From positions 496,001 to 560,000 of the forward strand of contig CAZPUQ010000001.1 of NCBI GenBank assembly GCA_964589785.1: DNA of 64,000 bases, in the 5' to 3' direction. The stretch is from JAGVSR01 sp964589785 (GTDB taxonomy: Bacteria > Pseudomonadota > Alphaproteobacteria > Rhizobiales > Hyphomicrobiaceae). This document shows, one piece after another, positions 8,148 to 15,471 of this stretch. The first letter of the stretch is position 1. The number at the start of each line of letters is the position of its first letter. Made by a program: the position numbers and the translations under genes. The notes beneath the pieces are model-generated. The model ran no database searches. It was not told the DNA's origin and saw only the letters and a program-made list of their open reading frames with translations.

Positions 8148-8170
8148 ACAGGGGCCCATGGGGCCCCTGT
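8148..8170. terminator. Bidirectional hairpin terminator between fkpA-like gene and ctrA
   Basis: A perfect 10-bp stem (ACAGGGGCCC / GGGCCCCTGT) with a 3-base loop lies between two convergent genes. There is no clear T-run on either side, so efficiency is uncertain. Confidence 0.65.
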
Positions 8171-8203
8171 CTGCATCTGGACGGGTGGGACGGCGCCGGC
8201 TGA

Positions 8204-8905
8204 TCAGGCCGCCACCGTGCCCTCGTCGCCGGGGTCGCGCAGCACGTAGCCGCGGCCCCAGACGGTCTCGATGTAGCCGTTCGGCGCGCCGGTCACTTCC
8301 TTGAGCTTCTTGCGCAGCTTGCAGATGAAGACGTCGATGATCTTCAGCTCCGGCTCGTCCATGCCGCCATAGAGGTGGTTGAGGAACATTTCTTTCGTCA
8401 GCGTCGTGCCCTTGCGCAGCGAGAGCAGCTCGAGCATCTGGTATTCCTTGCCCGTCAGATGCACCCGCTGGCCGTTGACCTCCACGGTCTTGGTGTCGAG
8501 GTTGACGCGCAGGTCGCCGGTCTCGATGACCGACTGGGCATGGCCCTTGGACCGGCGGACGATGGCGTGGATGCGCGCCACCAGCTCGTCCTTGTGGAAG
8601 GGCTTCGTCATGTAGTCGTCGGCACCGAAGCCGAGGCCCTTCACCTTGTCCTCGATCTGGGCCAGGCCCGAGAGGATCAGGATGGGCGTCGAGACCTTGC
8701 TTACGCGCAGCGTCTTGAGGACTTCGTAGCCGCTCATATCGGGCAGGTTCAGGTCGAGGAGGATGATGTCGTAGTCGTAGAGTTTGCCGAGGTCCACGCC
8801 CTCCTCGCCAAGGTCCGTTGTGTAGACGTTGAAGCCCTCGGACTGGAGCATCAGCTCGATGCTTTGTGCCGTTGCGCTGTCGTCCTCGATCAGAAGGACT
8901 CGCAT
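8204..8905 (-). CDS. ctrA: Cell-cycle response regulator CtrA
   Basis: A 233-residue OmpR-class regulator: receiver (1-120; acidic DD at 8-9, phospho-acceptor Asp51 in LLDLNLPDMSG, Lys in TKPF) and winged-helix DNA-binding domain (about 125-225) with the LTGKEYQMLELL and TVWGRGYVLRDP segments typical of CtrA. CtrA is the alphaproteobacterial master regulator that binds TTAA-N7-TTAA and controls flagellar, division and replication genes. AGAGGAACG precedes the start on its strand. The upstream gap holds a candidate CtrA site and several GANTC sites, consistent with autoregulation and CcrM methylation control known from Caulobacter. sciP, divK and pleD occur further along in the same window. 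Confidence 0.95.
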   Translation of the reverse strand: MRVLLIEDDSATAQSIELMLQSEGFNVYTTDLGEEGVDLGKLYDYDIILLDLNLPDMSGYEVLKTLRVSKVSTPILILSGLAQIEDKVKGLGFGADDYMTKPFHKDELVARIHAIVRRSKGHAQSVIETGDLRVNLDTKTVEVNGQRVHLTGKEYQMLELLSLRKGTTLTKEMFLNHLYGGMDEPELKIIDVFICKLRKKLKEVTGAPNGYIETVWGRGYVLRDPGDEGTVAA

Positions 8906-9032
8906 TGCTTTCGTTCCTCTCTTCCCTGTCCCGTCGCCAGGTCGTCTGCCCAGATGCCGAAGAGAACGCTAGCGGCGGCCTCCAAATTCGGGCTGCGCGC
9001 TAATCCCTTTTAAGGAATTTACCGACCAGAAG

Positions 9033-9047
9033 TTAACAAACCCTAAT
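9033..9047 (-). promoter_or_regulatory. Candidate CtrA-binding site upstream of ctrA
   Basis: On the ctrA strand the motif reads ATTA-N7-TTAA, one base away from the TTAA-N7-TTAA consensus, about 130 bases before the ctrA start. The position fits autoregulation. Confidence 0.55.
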
Positions 9048-9390
9048 TTTGTCTTGCGCCATTCGATGACTCGCGAATGGCCGGGCCGCGTTTCCGCGGA
9101 CGGGCACGACAACGTCGGTCGCCCGGATGACTCCGGAACGCTCGCGTAACGCCTTGTGATAAGATTACCCGCCAGCCCCACCGCGTCCGCTCCGGCATCC
9201 CGGTCGGCCATCGTCGGGGACACCACGTAGCCCTGCCCGGCTACGATCCCGACTGTGGCGATTCCCGGTTTGCCAAGCGCAAACGCGTACGAATCTACAG
9301 GTAACAGAATTCGGAGCGCCGCCACAGCCGTCCCGCGATTCTTTTTCGAGACACCAGACAAAACTTTAGCAAAGCTTGGCATCCCGTTGC

Positions 9391-9405
9391 TTTACCGCAA
9401 CTTAA
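9391..9405 (+). promoter_or_regulatory. Candidate CtrA-binding site upstream of the fliJ-like gene
   Basis: TTTA-N7-TTAA, one mismatch from the CtrA consensus, about 200 bases before the fliJ-like start. CtrA control of flagellar genes is established in this class. Confidence 0.5.
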
Positions 9406-9602
9406 TTGGCATATGCTACCAATATCCGGTAAGGTTGACGGATGCAACGCGGGCCGGTCCTGGCCTCCGCACGGAGATCCGTCAGACCAACATGGGATTG
9501 GCAGGCTCCAAAGCCGGGCATTGGCACGGTTCTTGGAGCGCAGGCTCGCAAGACAGGCTCGCAAGTCTGGGCAGGCGTTCGAACGAGTTAGGGGTATCGA
9601 AC

Positions 9603-9992
9603 ATGAAGCCACGCGAAACAGCGCTGAGGCTGAAGCGCTTTGAAGCCGACGAGAAGGCCCGCAAGGTCGTCGATCTGGAACTCATGATTCGCGAGTTCGA
9701 GACGATCGCGGGCGACCTGGATCGCCAGATCCAGGCCGAGGAGGACCGCACGGGCATCAAGGACCCGTCGCATTTCTCCTACTCGACGTTCGCCAAGTCC
9801 GCCGGGGCCCGGCGCGACAACCTGCGATCGTCGGCCGACGAGCTGAAGGCGAAACTCGAGGCGGCGATCAAGGAACGCGACGAGGCCGCCGAGCAGCTCG
9901 CCCGGGCAGCCCTCAGCGAGCCGCGCGAGCAGGAGCGGGTCCCGCACGGCCGCCGGCGCGGCGAGCGCCCGGACGGTGCGGCGCTCCGCTGA
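9603..9992 (+). CDS. fliJ: FliJ-like flagellar export chaperone
   Basis: A 129-residue, highly charged, almost fully helical protein predicted to form a coiled coil, with an N-terminal MKPRETALRLKRFEADEKAR stretch typical of alphaproteobacterial FliJ proteins. FliJ is the stalk/chaperone of the flagellar type III export ATPase FliI. No fliI or other flagellar gene lies beside it here, so the assignment rests on the sequence pattern and the position next to ctrA. AGTTAGGGG precedes the ATG. The C-terminus ends in an Arg/Gly-rich tail. A perfect hairpin follows the gene. Confidence 0.72.
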   Translation: MKPRETALRLKRFEADEKARKVVDLELMIREFETIAGDLDRQIQAEEDRTGIKDPSHFSYSTFAKSAGARRDNLRSSADELKAKLEAAIKERDEAAEQLARAALSEPREQERVPHGRRRGERPDGAALR

Positions 9993-10031
9993 CGCATGTC
10001 CAATAACATCTGAACACCATGTCTGACGTCC

Positions 10032-10061
10032 AGGCGGGCCGGGGTTTATCCCGGCCCGCCT
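10032..10061 (+). terminator. Hairpin terminator after the fliJ-like gene
   Basis: A 12-bp perfect GC-rich stem (AGGCGGGCCGGG / CCCGGCCCGCCT) with a 6-base loop, followed by CGTTTCC. Confidence 0.7.
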
Positions 10062-10191
10062 CGTTTCCGTCGGCTTGTGCTGGTCCCTTTCCCGTGCGAA
10101 GCACGCGTCAGGAGCGGTTCCCGCCGGGGGCGGCTCGGCCGCGTGTGCGTTCTCTTTTCGAACCCGTCGAGGGACGTCCCATCGAGCCGCC

Positions 10192-10776
10192 ATGCGCCCC
10201 GCCCGCCCGGACTACCTGATCCTTCTCGCGCTCTCGCTCGGCCTGGTGGGCTGCGCAGGCGAGGGTCCGTCGCTGCCGGGGACGGCCGGGTTGCCCGACG
10301 TCGCGGCGATCAAGCCCGCCATCGCGCCCGCCGACGGTCCGCGCCCCGTCGGGCCCCCGACGGAGATCTACACCCGCGTCGCGCGCGGCATCCTGACGTG
10401 CTGGTTCGGCGCCAACGGGCCTCTGAAGCCTGCCTACATCTATCATGCCGACGCCGCGCCCCCCTCGAAGGGCGGCGGGTCGGTGATCAGCATTCACACC
10501 CGCGACGCGGAAGTCTCCGATCCGCGCTCGATCAAGGCCTGGAAGCTTGCGATCGTTCCGGCACCCGAGGGCACCACGCTCGAGGTGGAGAACAAGAAGC
10601 TGCCGCCCGAGCAGGCCGAGCGCCTGGAGCGCGACGTACGGCGCTGGGCGGCAGGCGAGGAGGGCTGCGGGGAAGCGCCGGTCATGGGCGGATGGGGATC
10701 GCAGGCGGCGTCTCCCGCCCCCCCGGCCGCCGTCAAGCCCGCCTCGGCCAGGAAGCCACCGGCCCCGGCCCGATAA
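10192..10776 (+). CDS. Putative lipoprotein of unknown function
   Basis: A 194-residue protein with a lipoprotein signal: hydrophobic stretch LILLALSLGLVGC, lipobox LVGC, Cys at about 21. The mature part is Pro-rich at first, then holds a compact domain (about 60-165) with two further Cys (TCWFGANG and EGCGEAP), and ends in an Ala/Pro/Lys-rich tail. No known domain is recognised. The start fits the signal peptide, though the ribosome site is weak. It converges with sciP across a hairpin. Expected location: periplasmic face of a membrane. Confidence 0.68.
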   Translation: MRPARPDYLILLALSLGLVGCAGEGPSLPGTAGLPDVAAIKPAIAPADGPRPVGPPTEIYTRVARGILTCWFGANGPLKPAYIYHADAAPPSKGGGSVISIHTRDAEVSDPRSIKAWKLAIVPAPEGTTLEVENKKLPPEQAERLERDVRRWAAGEEGCGEAPVMGGWGSQAASPAPPAAVKPASARKPPAPAR

Positions 10777-10811
10777 TGCGGTGCAGCGGCGGACGGGCCC
10801 GTAAAACCAAT

Positions 10812-10843
10812 ACGCGCCGCCCCGGAAGCCCGAAGCGGCGCGT
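10812..10843. terminator. Bidirectional hairpin between lipoprotein gene and sciP
   Basis: ACGCGCCGC pairs with GCGGCGCGT across a 14-base loop, followed by TTCTA on the plus strand. It sits between two convergent genes. Confidence 0.6.
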
Positions 10844-10870
10844 TCTATGCTGCTGAGCCGCGTGCGGCGG

Positions 10871-11149
10871 TCAGCGGCGATAATCCTGAATCTTCGTGGC
10901 CCTGAGGCCCGGCAGGCCGTGCTGGTCGATGGAGCGCTGCCAGGACAGGAACTCGTCGACGGTCAGCTTGTAGCGGTCGCATGCCTCCTCGATGCTGAGG
11001 AGGCCGCCGCGCACGGCCGCCACCACCTCGGCCTTGCGGCGGATCACCCAGCGTTTGGTGTCCTTCGGCGGCAGGTCGGCCACGGTGAGCGGCGACCCGT
11101 CCGGTCCGATGACATAACGCGTGCGCGCTCTCATGTGATGCTCGGCCAT
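10871..11149 (-). CDS. sciP: SciP, small CtrA-inhibitory protein (DUF1153)
   Basis: A 92-residue DUF1153 protein. The core is highly conserved: RYVIGPDGSPLTVADLPP, then KRWVIRRKAEVVAAVRGGLL and a helix-turn-helix around LSIEEACDRYKLTVDEFLSWQ. In Caulobacter SciP binds CtrA and blocks activation of CtrA-dependent promoters in newborn swarmer cells. The start could also be the second Met five codons in, since neither has a strong ribosome site. A TTAG-N7-TTAA element lies about 50 bases upstream on its strand. Confidence 0.92.
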   Translation of the reverse strand: MAEHHMRARTRYVIGPDGSPLTVADLPPKDTKRWVIRRKAEVVAAVRGGLLSIEEACDRYKLTVDEFLSWQRSIDQHGLPGLRATKIQDYRR

Positions 11150-11636
11150 GATACTCGGTACACTCTGATGACCACTCGGGGAGACAATAGCAGGCCGCCC
11201 TTAAATTCGACCTAACCCATTGAGTGAACATACCATAAAGCGATGTCCGCTGAATGGGTGCCACGCGGTTAAGGTTGATGCCGAACTGGGTCGTTCGTGC
11301 CGTTGCGGGATGGCCGTTGCGGCTTCCTCAACTCTGCCGGGCGCAGCGCACCGGCTGAGGGGGCTGCGCGAAACGCGCCGCGGGTCGGCGCGTTCCGCCG
11401 AATCGGCTGGGGGCGTGCCGGCCACGAACACTTGCCAGCGCCGCCGTCCGGGCGTTAAACAGTCGCCTGTCCGGCGCGCGGGACCGTCCTGCTGCATTGC
11501 CGCAGTGTTGACACGGCAGCGCGCAAAATTGGGATTTGAACGGAGTTGCAGGTCCGGCGTTGCCGTCCGCCGAAGGCGGATCGGGCCAGTATGTGGACCA
11601 GCATATGAAGCCGATCCTTCGCGAGCCGGGGCTGTC
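11150..11636. other. Gap between sciP and mnmA, no gene seen
   Basis: Nearly 490 bases. The mnmA frame is open through most of it, but the protein there has no resemblance to MnmA. It contains one CtrA-box-like motif near its left edge. No structured RNA was recognised. Confidence 0.5.
11201..11215 (-). promoter_or_regulatory. Candidate CtrA-binding site near sciP
   Basis: Reads TTAG-N7-TTAA on the sciP strand, one mismatch from the CtrA consensus. sciP is CtrA-activated in Caulobacter. Confidence 0.45.
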
Positions 11637-12881
11637 GTGGTCACACATGTGAACCCTCAATGTGACGACGCCGTGACCGCGCCGGGTGCCGCCGCCGCAC
11701 CGGCTCAGCGGGTGGTCGTTGCCATGTCCGGCGGCGTCGACAGCTCCCTCGTCGCCGCACTGCTGAAGCGGCAGGGCTACGATGTCGTCGGCATCACGCT
11801 GCAGCTCTACGACCACGGGGCCGCCACGGCGCGCAAAGGGTCCTGCTGCGCCGGGCAGGACATCAAGGACGCCCGCCGCGTCGCCGATGTCCTCGGCATT
11901 CCGCACTACGTCCTCGATTTCGAGCACCGCTTCGCCGAGAAGGTGATGACGAGCTTCGCCGACAGCTACATGGCCGGCGAGACGCCCATTCCGTGCGTGA
12001 CCTGCAACCAGGAGATCAAGTTCAAGGATCTTCTCGAGAGGGCGCTGGAGCTCGGGGCCGACAAGCTGGCGACCGGCCACTACATCCGCCTCATCGAGAC
12101 GCCGTCGGGACCGGTTCTGGCCCGCGCCCGGGATGCGGACCGCGACCAGAGCTATTTCCTCTACGCGACGACGCCCGCCCAGCTTCAGCACCTCATGTTC
12201 CCCCTCGGCGACCTCACCAAGGCTGAGGTGCGCGAGCTTGCCCGCGAGCTCGATCTGCCGGTCGCCGACAAGACCGACAGCCAGGACATCTGCTTCGTCC
12301 CGAAGGGCCGCTACACGGATGTCATTGAGCGCCTGAAGCCGGGCGCGCTGCAGGCCGGCGACATCGTGCACGTCGATGGACGCCGCCTCGGCCGCCACGA
12401 CGGGATCATCAACTACACGGTGGGCCAGCGCCGCGGCATCCGCATCCCGAGCCAGGAGCCGCTGTTCGTCGTGCGCCTCGATGCGGCGACCAACGAGGTC
12501 ATCGTCGGGCCGCGTCAGGCGCTGGAGACGACCGGACTCGTCCTGAAGGACGTCAACTGGCTCGGCAACGAGCCGCTTGCCGACGCGGCGGCCGCCAGGC
12601 GGCAGCTTCATGTTCGTGTGCGTTCCTCCCAGGCGCCACAACCTGCCATATTGACGAGCGATGCAGATGGCTCGATCACGGTGGCGCTGGTCGAGGGGCA
12701 GCAGGGCATCGCGGCCGGGCAGGCGTGTGTGTTCTACGCGGACGGCAGCAGTGAGGCCCGCGTCTTGGGCGGCGGCACGATCATGAGGACCCTGAAGCCG
12801 GGCGACCGCCCGGGGCGGGGTGGACGACCGGGGGAGACCGATCCGGCTCGCCCGGACACGGCAAGGCGAGCGGCGCGTTAG
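11637..12881 (+). CDS. mnmA: tRNA-specific 2-thiouridylase MnmA
   Basis: MnmA makes the 2-thiouridine at wobble position 34 of Lys, Glu and Gln tRNAs, using ATP and relayed sulfur. The PP-loop SGGVDSS is at 31-37, the catalytic Cys123 sits in VTCNQEIKF, and the second catalytic Cys lies in DSQDICFVP. The family's YTVGQRRGI segment is also present. The start is uncertain: GTG at 11637 has GGGG upstream, and a GTG 12 bases later is also possible. The protein ends in an extra Gly/Pro/Arg-rich tail of about 30 residues not seen in standard members. pmtA follows after 77 bases. Confidence 0.92.
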   Translation: MVTHVNPQCDDAVTAPGAAAAPAQRVVVAMSGGVDSSLVAALLKRQGYDVVGITLQLYDHGAATARKGSCCAGQDIKDARRVADVLGIPHYVLDFEHRFAEKVMTSFADSYMAGETPIPCVTCNQEIKFKDLLERALELGADKLATGHYIRLIETPSGPVLARARDADRDQSYFLYATTPAQLQHLMFPLGDLTKAEVRELARELDLPVADKTDSQDICFVPKGRYTDVIERLKPGALQAGDIVHVDGRRLGRHDGIINYTVGQRRGIRIPSQEPLFVVRLDAATNEVIVGPRQALETTGLVLKDVNWLGNEPLADAAAARRQLHVRVRSSQAPQPAILTSDADGSITVALVEGQQGIAAGQACVFYADGSSEARVLGGGTIMRTLKPGDRPGRGGRPGETDPARPDTARRAAR

Positions 12882-12958
12882 GGGGCCAGCTTACCGGCTG
12901 CACACGAGGGCCGGGGGGCGGTTTGCCGGGTGGTGGTTTGAAAGAGCGAGGTTGGCAG

Positions 12959-13687
12959 ATGATTTCGAACTTGCGGCCCAATGCGCGCCGCATCAGCGTT
13001 CCGGTGCAGAAGTCGGGTGGCCGCATCGTTCACATCGGCCACATCCACGAGGATGCGGTGAAGGTCGCCTACCGGCGCTGGGCGCCGGTTTACGACCACA
13101 CCTTCGGCAAGGTCGCGACCGAGGGGCGCCGCCACACGGCTGAGGCCATCAACCGCAACCGCGTCGGCACGGTCCTCGAGGTAGGCGTCGGCACGGGCCT
13201 CTCGCTGCCCGACTACAAGCGCGATCTGGAGATCGTCGGCATCGATCTGTCGACGGACATGCTGGAAAAAGCGCGCCAGCGGGTGGACGAGCTCGGTCTC
13301 ACGAATGTCAAGGGCCTCTACGAGATGGATGCGGGCGAGCTCGACTTCCCCGACCACTCGTTCGACACCACGGTTGCCATGTACGTCATGACGGTCGTGC
13401 CCGATCCGGAGAAGGTCATGCGCGAGCTGTCGCGGGTGACGAAGCCCGGCGGCGAGGTCGTCCTCGTCAACCACTTCAGCCAGGAGGAAGGCGTGCGCGG
13501 GTGGGTCGAGCGGCGCATGGCGCCGTTCGCGGAGCTGATCGGCTGGCGGCCCGTGTTTGACCACTCGCGCGTCATGGTCTGCGACGACCTGAAGCTCGTC
13601 GAGCGCCGGTCCGTGCGCCCGTTCGGCATCTTCACCATGATGCGCTTCCAGAAGCTCAAACAAGCAAAGCGTATCGCCGCCGAATGA
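12959..13687 (+). CDS. pmtA: Phospholipid N-methyltransferase, Rhodobacter PmtA type
   Basis: A 242-residue class I SAM-dependent methyltransferase. An AYRRWAPVYDHTFGKVATEG segment, the SAM-binding LEVGVGTGLSLP (about 70-81), the acidic VGIDLS strand and a KPGGEVVLVNHF segment all fit the Rhodobacter-type PmtA. That enzyme methylates phosphatidylethanolamine stepwise towards phosphatidylcholine at the inner membrane. It has about 30 more N-terminal residues than short members. GAGCGAGG precedes the ATG. Ubiquinone/menaquinone methyltransferases are a weaker alternative. Confidence 0.8.
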   Translation: MISNLRPNARRISVPVQKSGGRIVHIGHIHEDAVKVAYRRWAPVYDHTFGKVATEGRRHTAEAINRNRVGTVLEVGVGTGLSLPDYKRDLEIVGIDLSTDMLEKARQRVDELGLTNVKGLYEMDAGELDFPDHSFDTTVAMYVMTVVPDPEKVMRELSRVTKPGGEVVLVNHFSQEEGVRGWVERRMAPFAELIGWRPVFDHSRVMVCDDLKLVERRSVRPFGIFTMMRFQKLKQAKRIAAE

Positions 13688-13756
13688 CAGGCTGAATGAC
13701 AGGCCGCCCGCGCGGCTCCGGGCAAGCAGGCCCGTGCGCCGCTCGGGGCGCGCCGC

Positions 13757-13786
13757 TTGACAGGCTCGGCCGCGCCTTCCTATAGA
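13757..13786 (+). promoter_or_regulatory. Housekeeping sigma promoter for the tRNA gene
   Basis: TTGACA at 13757-13762, an 18-base spacer and TATAGA at 13781-13786. This is the best sigma-70-type match noticed in the window, about 80 bases before the tRNA. Confidence 0.75.
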
Positions 13787-13869
13787 CGGCGCTCCGGCAG
13801 GCGGCGGAGCCGCTCTCTGGTATGGCGGCGTAGCCGCCGGGTCATCGCGGCGACGCCGCGCCCTGGTAT

Positions 13870-13946
13870 GGCGGGATAGCTCAGTTGGTTAGAGCGGCGG
13901 AATCATAATCCGTAGGTCCCCGGTTCAAGTCCGGGTCCCGCTACCA
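13870..13946 (+). tRNA. tRNA with CAU anticodon, probably elongator tRNA-Met
   Basis: A 77-base cloverleaf with encoded CCA. The acceptor stem is GGCGGGA/TCCCGCT (one G-T pair). The anticodon stem GCGGA/TCCGT carries an ATCATAA loop, and the T-arm has GGTTCAAGTCC. A CAU anticodon could also belong to the tRNA-Ile read with lysidine or to initiator tRNA, but the first pair is formed, which disfavours initiator. Just upstream, the 12 bases CTGGTATGGCGG (13817-13828) repeat the gene's 5' edge (13863-13874). Confidence 0.85.
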
Positions 13947-14003
13947 TCGGATTTACGGGCCTTAGATGGCCGCTCGTTTGCCTTGTCCTGATCGGAGACG
14001 AGA

Positions 14004-14033
14004 ACGCCCGCCGGCGCGAGGCGCGGCGGGCGT
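14004..14033. terminator. Hairpin after tRNA and yceI
   Basis: A perfect 10-bp stem ACGCCCGCCG/CGGCGGGCGT with a 10-base loop, placed between the tRNA and the convergent yceI-like gene. Confidence 0.6.
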
Positions 14034-14057
14034 CGTCGCATCTCACCGATCGGCCGT

Positions 14058-14657
14058 CTACTTGCGCACGCCCTCGACCTGCAGCGTCAGCTCGACCGTC
14101 CGGGCAGCCGGTCCGAGGTCCTTCGGGATACCGAAGTCGGCGAGCGCGAAGCTCGTCTTGCCTTCAAACCCCTGCCGGAAACCGCCCCACGGATCGTCCC
14201 CGCCGCCGACGGCTGCGGCCTCGATCGTCACCTGCTTGGTCACGCCGCGCAGCGTCAGGTCACCCACGATCGTCGCCTTGCCGTCCTTGGCCGTGACGGA
14301 CTTCGAGACGAACTTCGCCTTGGGGTGGTTGGCGACATCGAGGAAGTCCTCCGAGCGCAGATGCTTGTCGCGCTCGGCGTGATTGGAGTTCACACTCGCG
14401 GTGTCGATCTCGACGGCGACCTTGGAGGCACCGGGATTCTTCTCGTCGAACGAGAAGGTGCCGGTGAAGGTATCGAAGCGGCCGATGAGCCAGCTGAAGC
14501 CCAGGTGATTGACGCGGAAGTTGATCGAGGCATGAGCGCCCTTGGTGTCGATCACATAGTCGGCGGCCTCGGCCGCGGGCGCGAAAGCCAGCGGCGCCGG
14601 CCCGGCGAGCGCGAGGAGGACCGCGGCGAGCCCGAGGCGTCCGGAGCTGAGGATCAT
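14058..14657 (-). CDS. YceI-family periplasmic lipid-binding protein
   Basis: A 199-residue protein with a clear signal peptide (about 1-33, ending AEAADYVID) and a YceI lipocalin-like beta-barrel domain (about 34-199). Family marks include INFRVNHLGFSWLIGRFDTFTG, the HLRSEDFLDVANHPKAKF segment and VGDLTLRGVTKQV. Members bind isoprenoid or quinone-like molecules. AGGAACA precedes the start. It lies 35 bases behind the cytochrome b561 gene, a pairing common in proteobacteria and suggestive of a joint role in electron transfer or oxidative-stress defence. Confidence 0.88.
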   Translation of the reverse strand: MILSSGRLGLAAVLLALAGPAPLAFAPAAEAADYVIDTKGAHASINFRVNHLGFSWLIGRFDTFTGTFSFDEKNPGASKVAVEIDTASVNSNHAERDKHLRSEDFLDVANHPKAKFVSKSVTAKDGKATIVGDLTLRGVTKQVTIEAAAVGGGDDPWGGFRQGFEGKTSFALADFGIPKDLGPAARTVELTLQVEGVRK

Positions 14658-14692
14658 GGCGTCTGTTCCTTTATCGAGTTGCGGGGGAGATG

Positions 14693-15238
14693 TCAGGCCG
14701 GGCCTTTCCACATCCGGGTGAGCACGGCCGAACGGTCGAAGAAGTGATGCTTCAATGCGGCAGCCGCATGGACGCCCGCGAGCACCATGACCGCGTAGGC
14801 GGCCCATTCATGCACGAGACCCGCCGTATCCGACAGCCCCTTCTCGACCACCATCGCCGGCACGGTGACGAGCCCGAACATGTCGATGCCGCGCCCGTCG
14901 GACGTCGAGATGAGGTAGCCGCTGACCATGAGCACGAGGAGCAAGGGATAAAATCCCCAGTGCACGAGCCGTGCGGCCTTGCGCTCGAAGGCGCTGAGAT
15001 CGTCGTCGGCGGGCCGCACGCTCGCCGCCCGCCAGAGGACGCGCACGGCGAGCAGCGCCAGCATGAGGAGCCCGACGCTACGGTGCAGGTCGGGGGCGGA
15101 ATTGTAATAAGGACTGTAATAGTCGAGATCGACCATCCACCAGCCGAGCCCGAACAGGAAGACGATGCCCACCGCCATCACCCAGTGCAGCAGGCGCGAG
15201 ACGAGACCGTAGCCGGCAAGCGTGTCGCGAAGGATCAT
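14693..15238 (-). CDS. Cytochrome b561 membrane protein
   Basis: A 181-residue protein with four membrane helices (about 12-32, 50-70, 90-112 and 138-160). Candidate haem-ligand histidines lie in SRLLHWVMA, PDLHRSVG, RLVHWGFY and LVHEWAAY. It is of the bacterial CybB type, moving electrons across or within the inner membrane. The C-terminal KHHFFDRSAVLTRM segment is typical of the family. It heads the two-gene unit with yceI. Confidence 0.88.
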   Translation of the reverse strand: MILRDTLAGYGLVSRLLHWVMAVGIVFLFGLGWWMVDLDYYSPYYNSAPDLHRSVGLLMLALLAVRVLWRAASVRPADDDLSAFERKAARLVHWGFYPLLLVLMVSGYLISTSDGRGIDMFGLVTVPAMVVEKGLSDTAGLVHEWAAYAVMVLAGVHAAAALKHHFFDRSAVLTRMWKGPA

Positions 15239-15471
15239 GGGATCGGTTCCGATGCCGTGGAGCGGGCGGCCGGCCAGCGTGCCGGGCGCATCTTGGCTTC
15301 CACTTAAGCTCTGGCGCCGGTCCTTTCAATGCACGGCGGGCCGGGGCCGTCTGCCTACGCCGTGAGAGCGGGAGCGGGGCCATCGGTGCCGCGCGGCAAC
15401 GCCGCGCGCTCTCCACCAGGTTGTGCGCCGCTGCGACACAAAGCTGCCATGCTTGGGGCTAGGTTCGCCCC

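Larger units (their letters stand above)
8906..9602. other. Regulatory gap between ctrA and the fliJ-like gene
   Basis: About 700 bases without a credible gene between divergent ctrA and fliJ-like genes. It is less GC-rich than its surroundings in places and contains two CtrA-box-like motifs and five GANTC sites at 9068, 9129, 9260, 9291 and 9337. It most likely holds the promoters of both genes. Confidence 0.7.

Noticed and set aside
8969..9382. A 137-residue minus-strand gene between ctrA and fliJ
   Set aside because: No ribosome site or family resemblance, and it covers the regulatory sites of both neighbours.
11220..11636. N-terminal extension of MnmA of about 140 residues
   Set aside because: The extra sequence is unlike MnmA and overlaps the regulatory gap; a GTG near the family start is more plausible.
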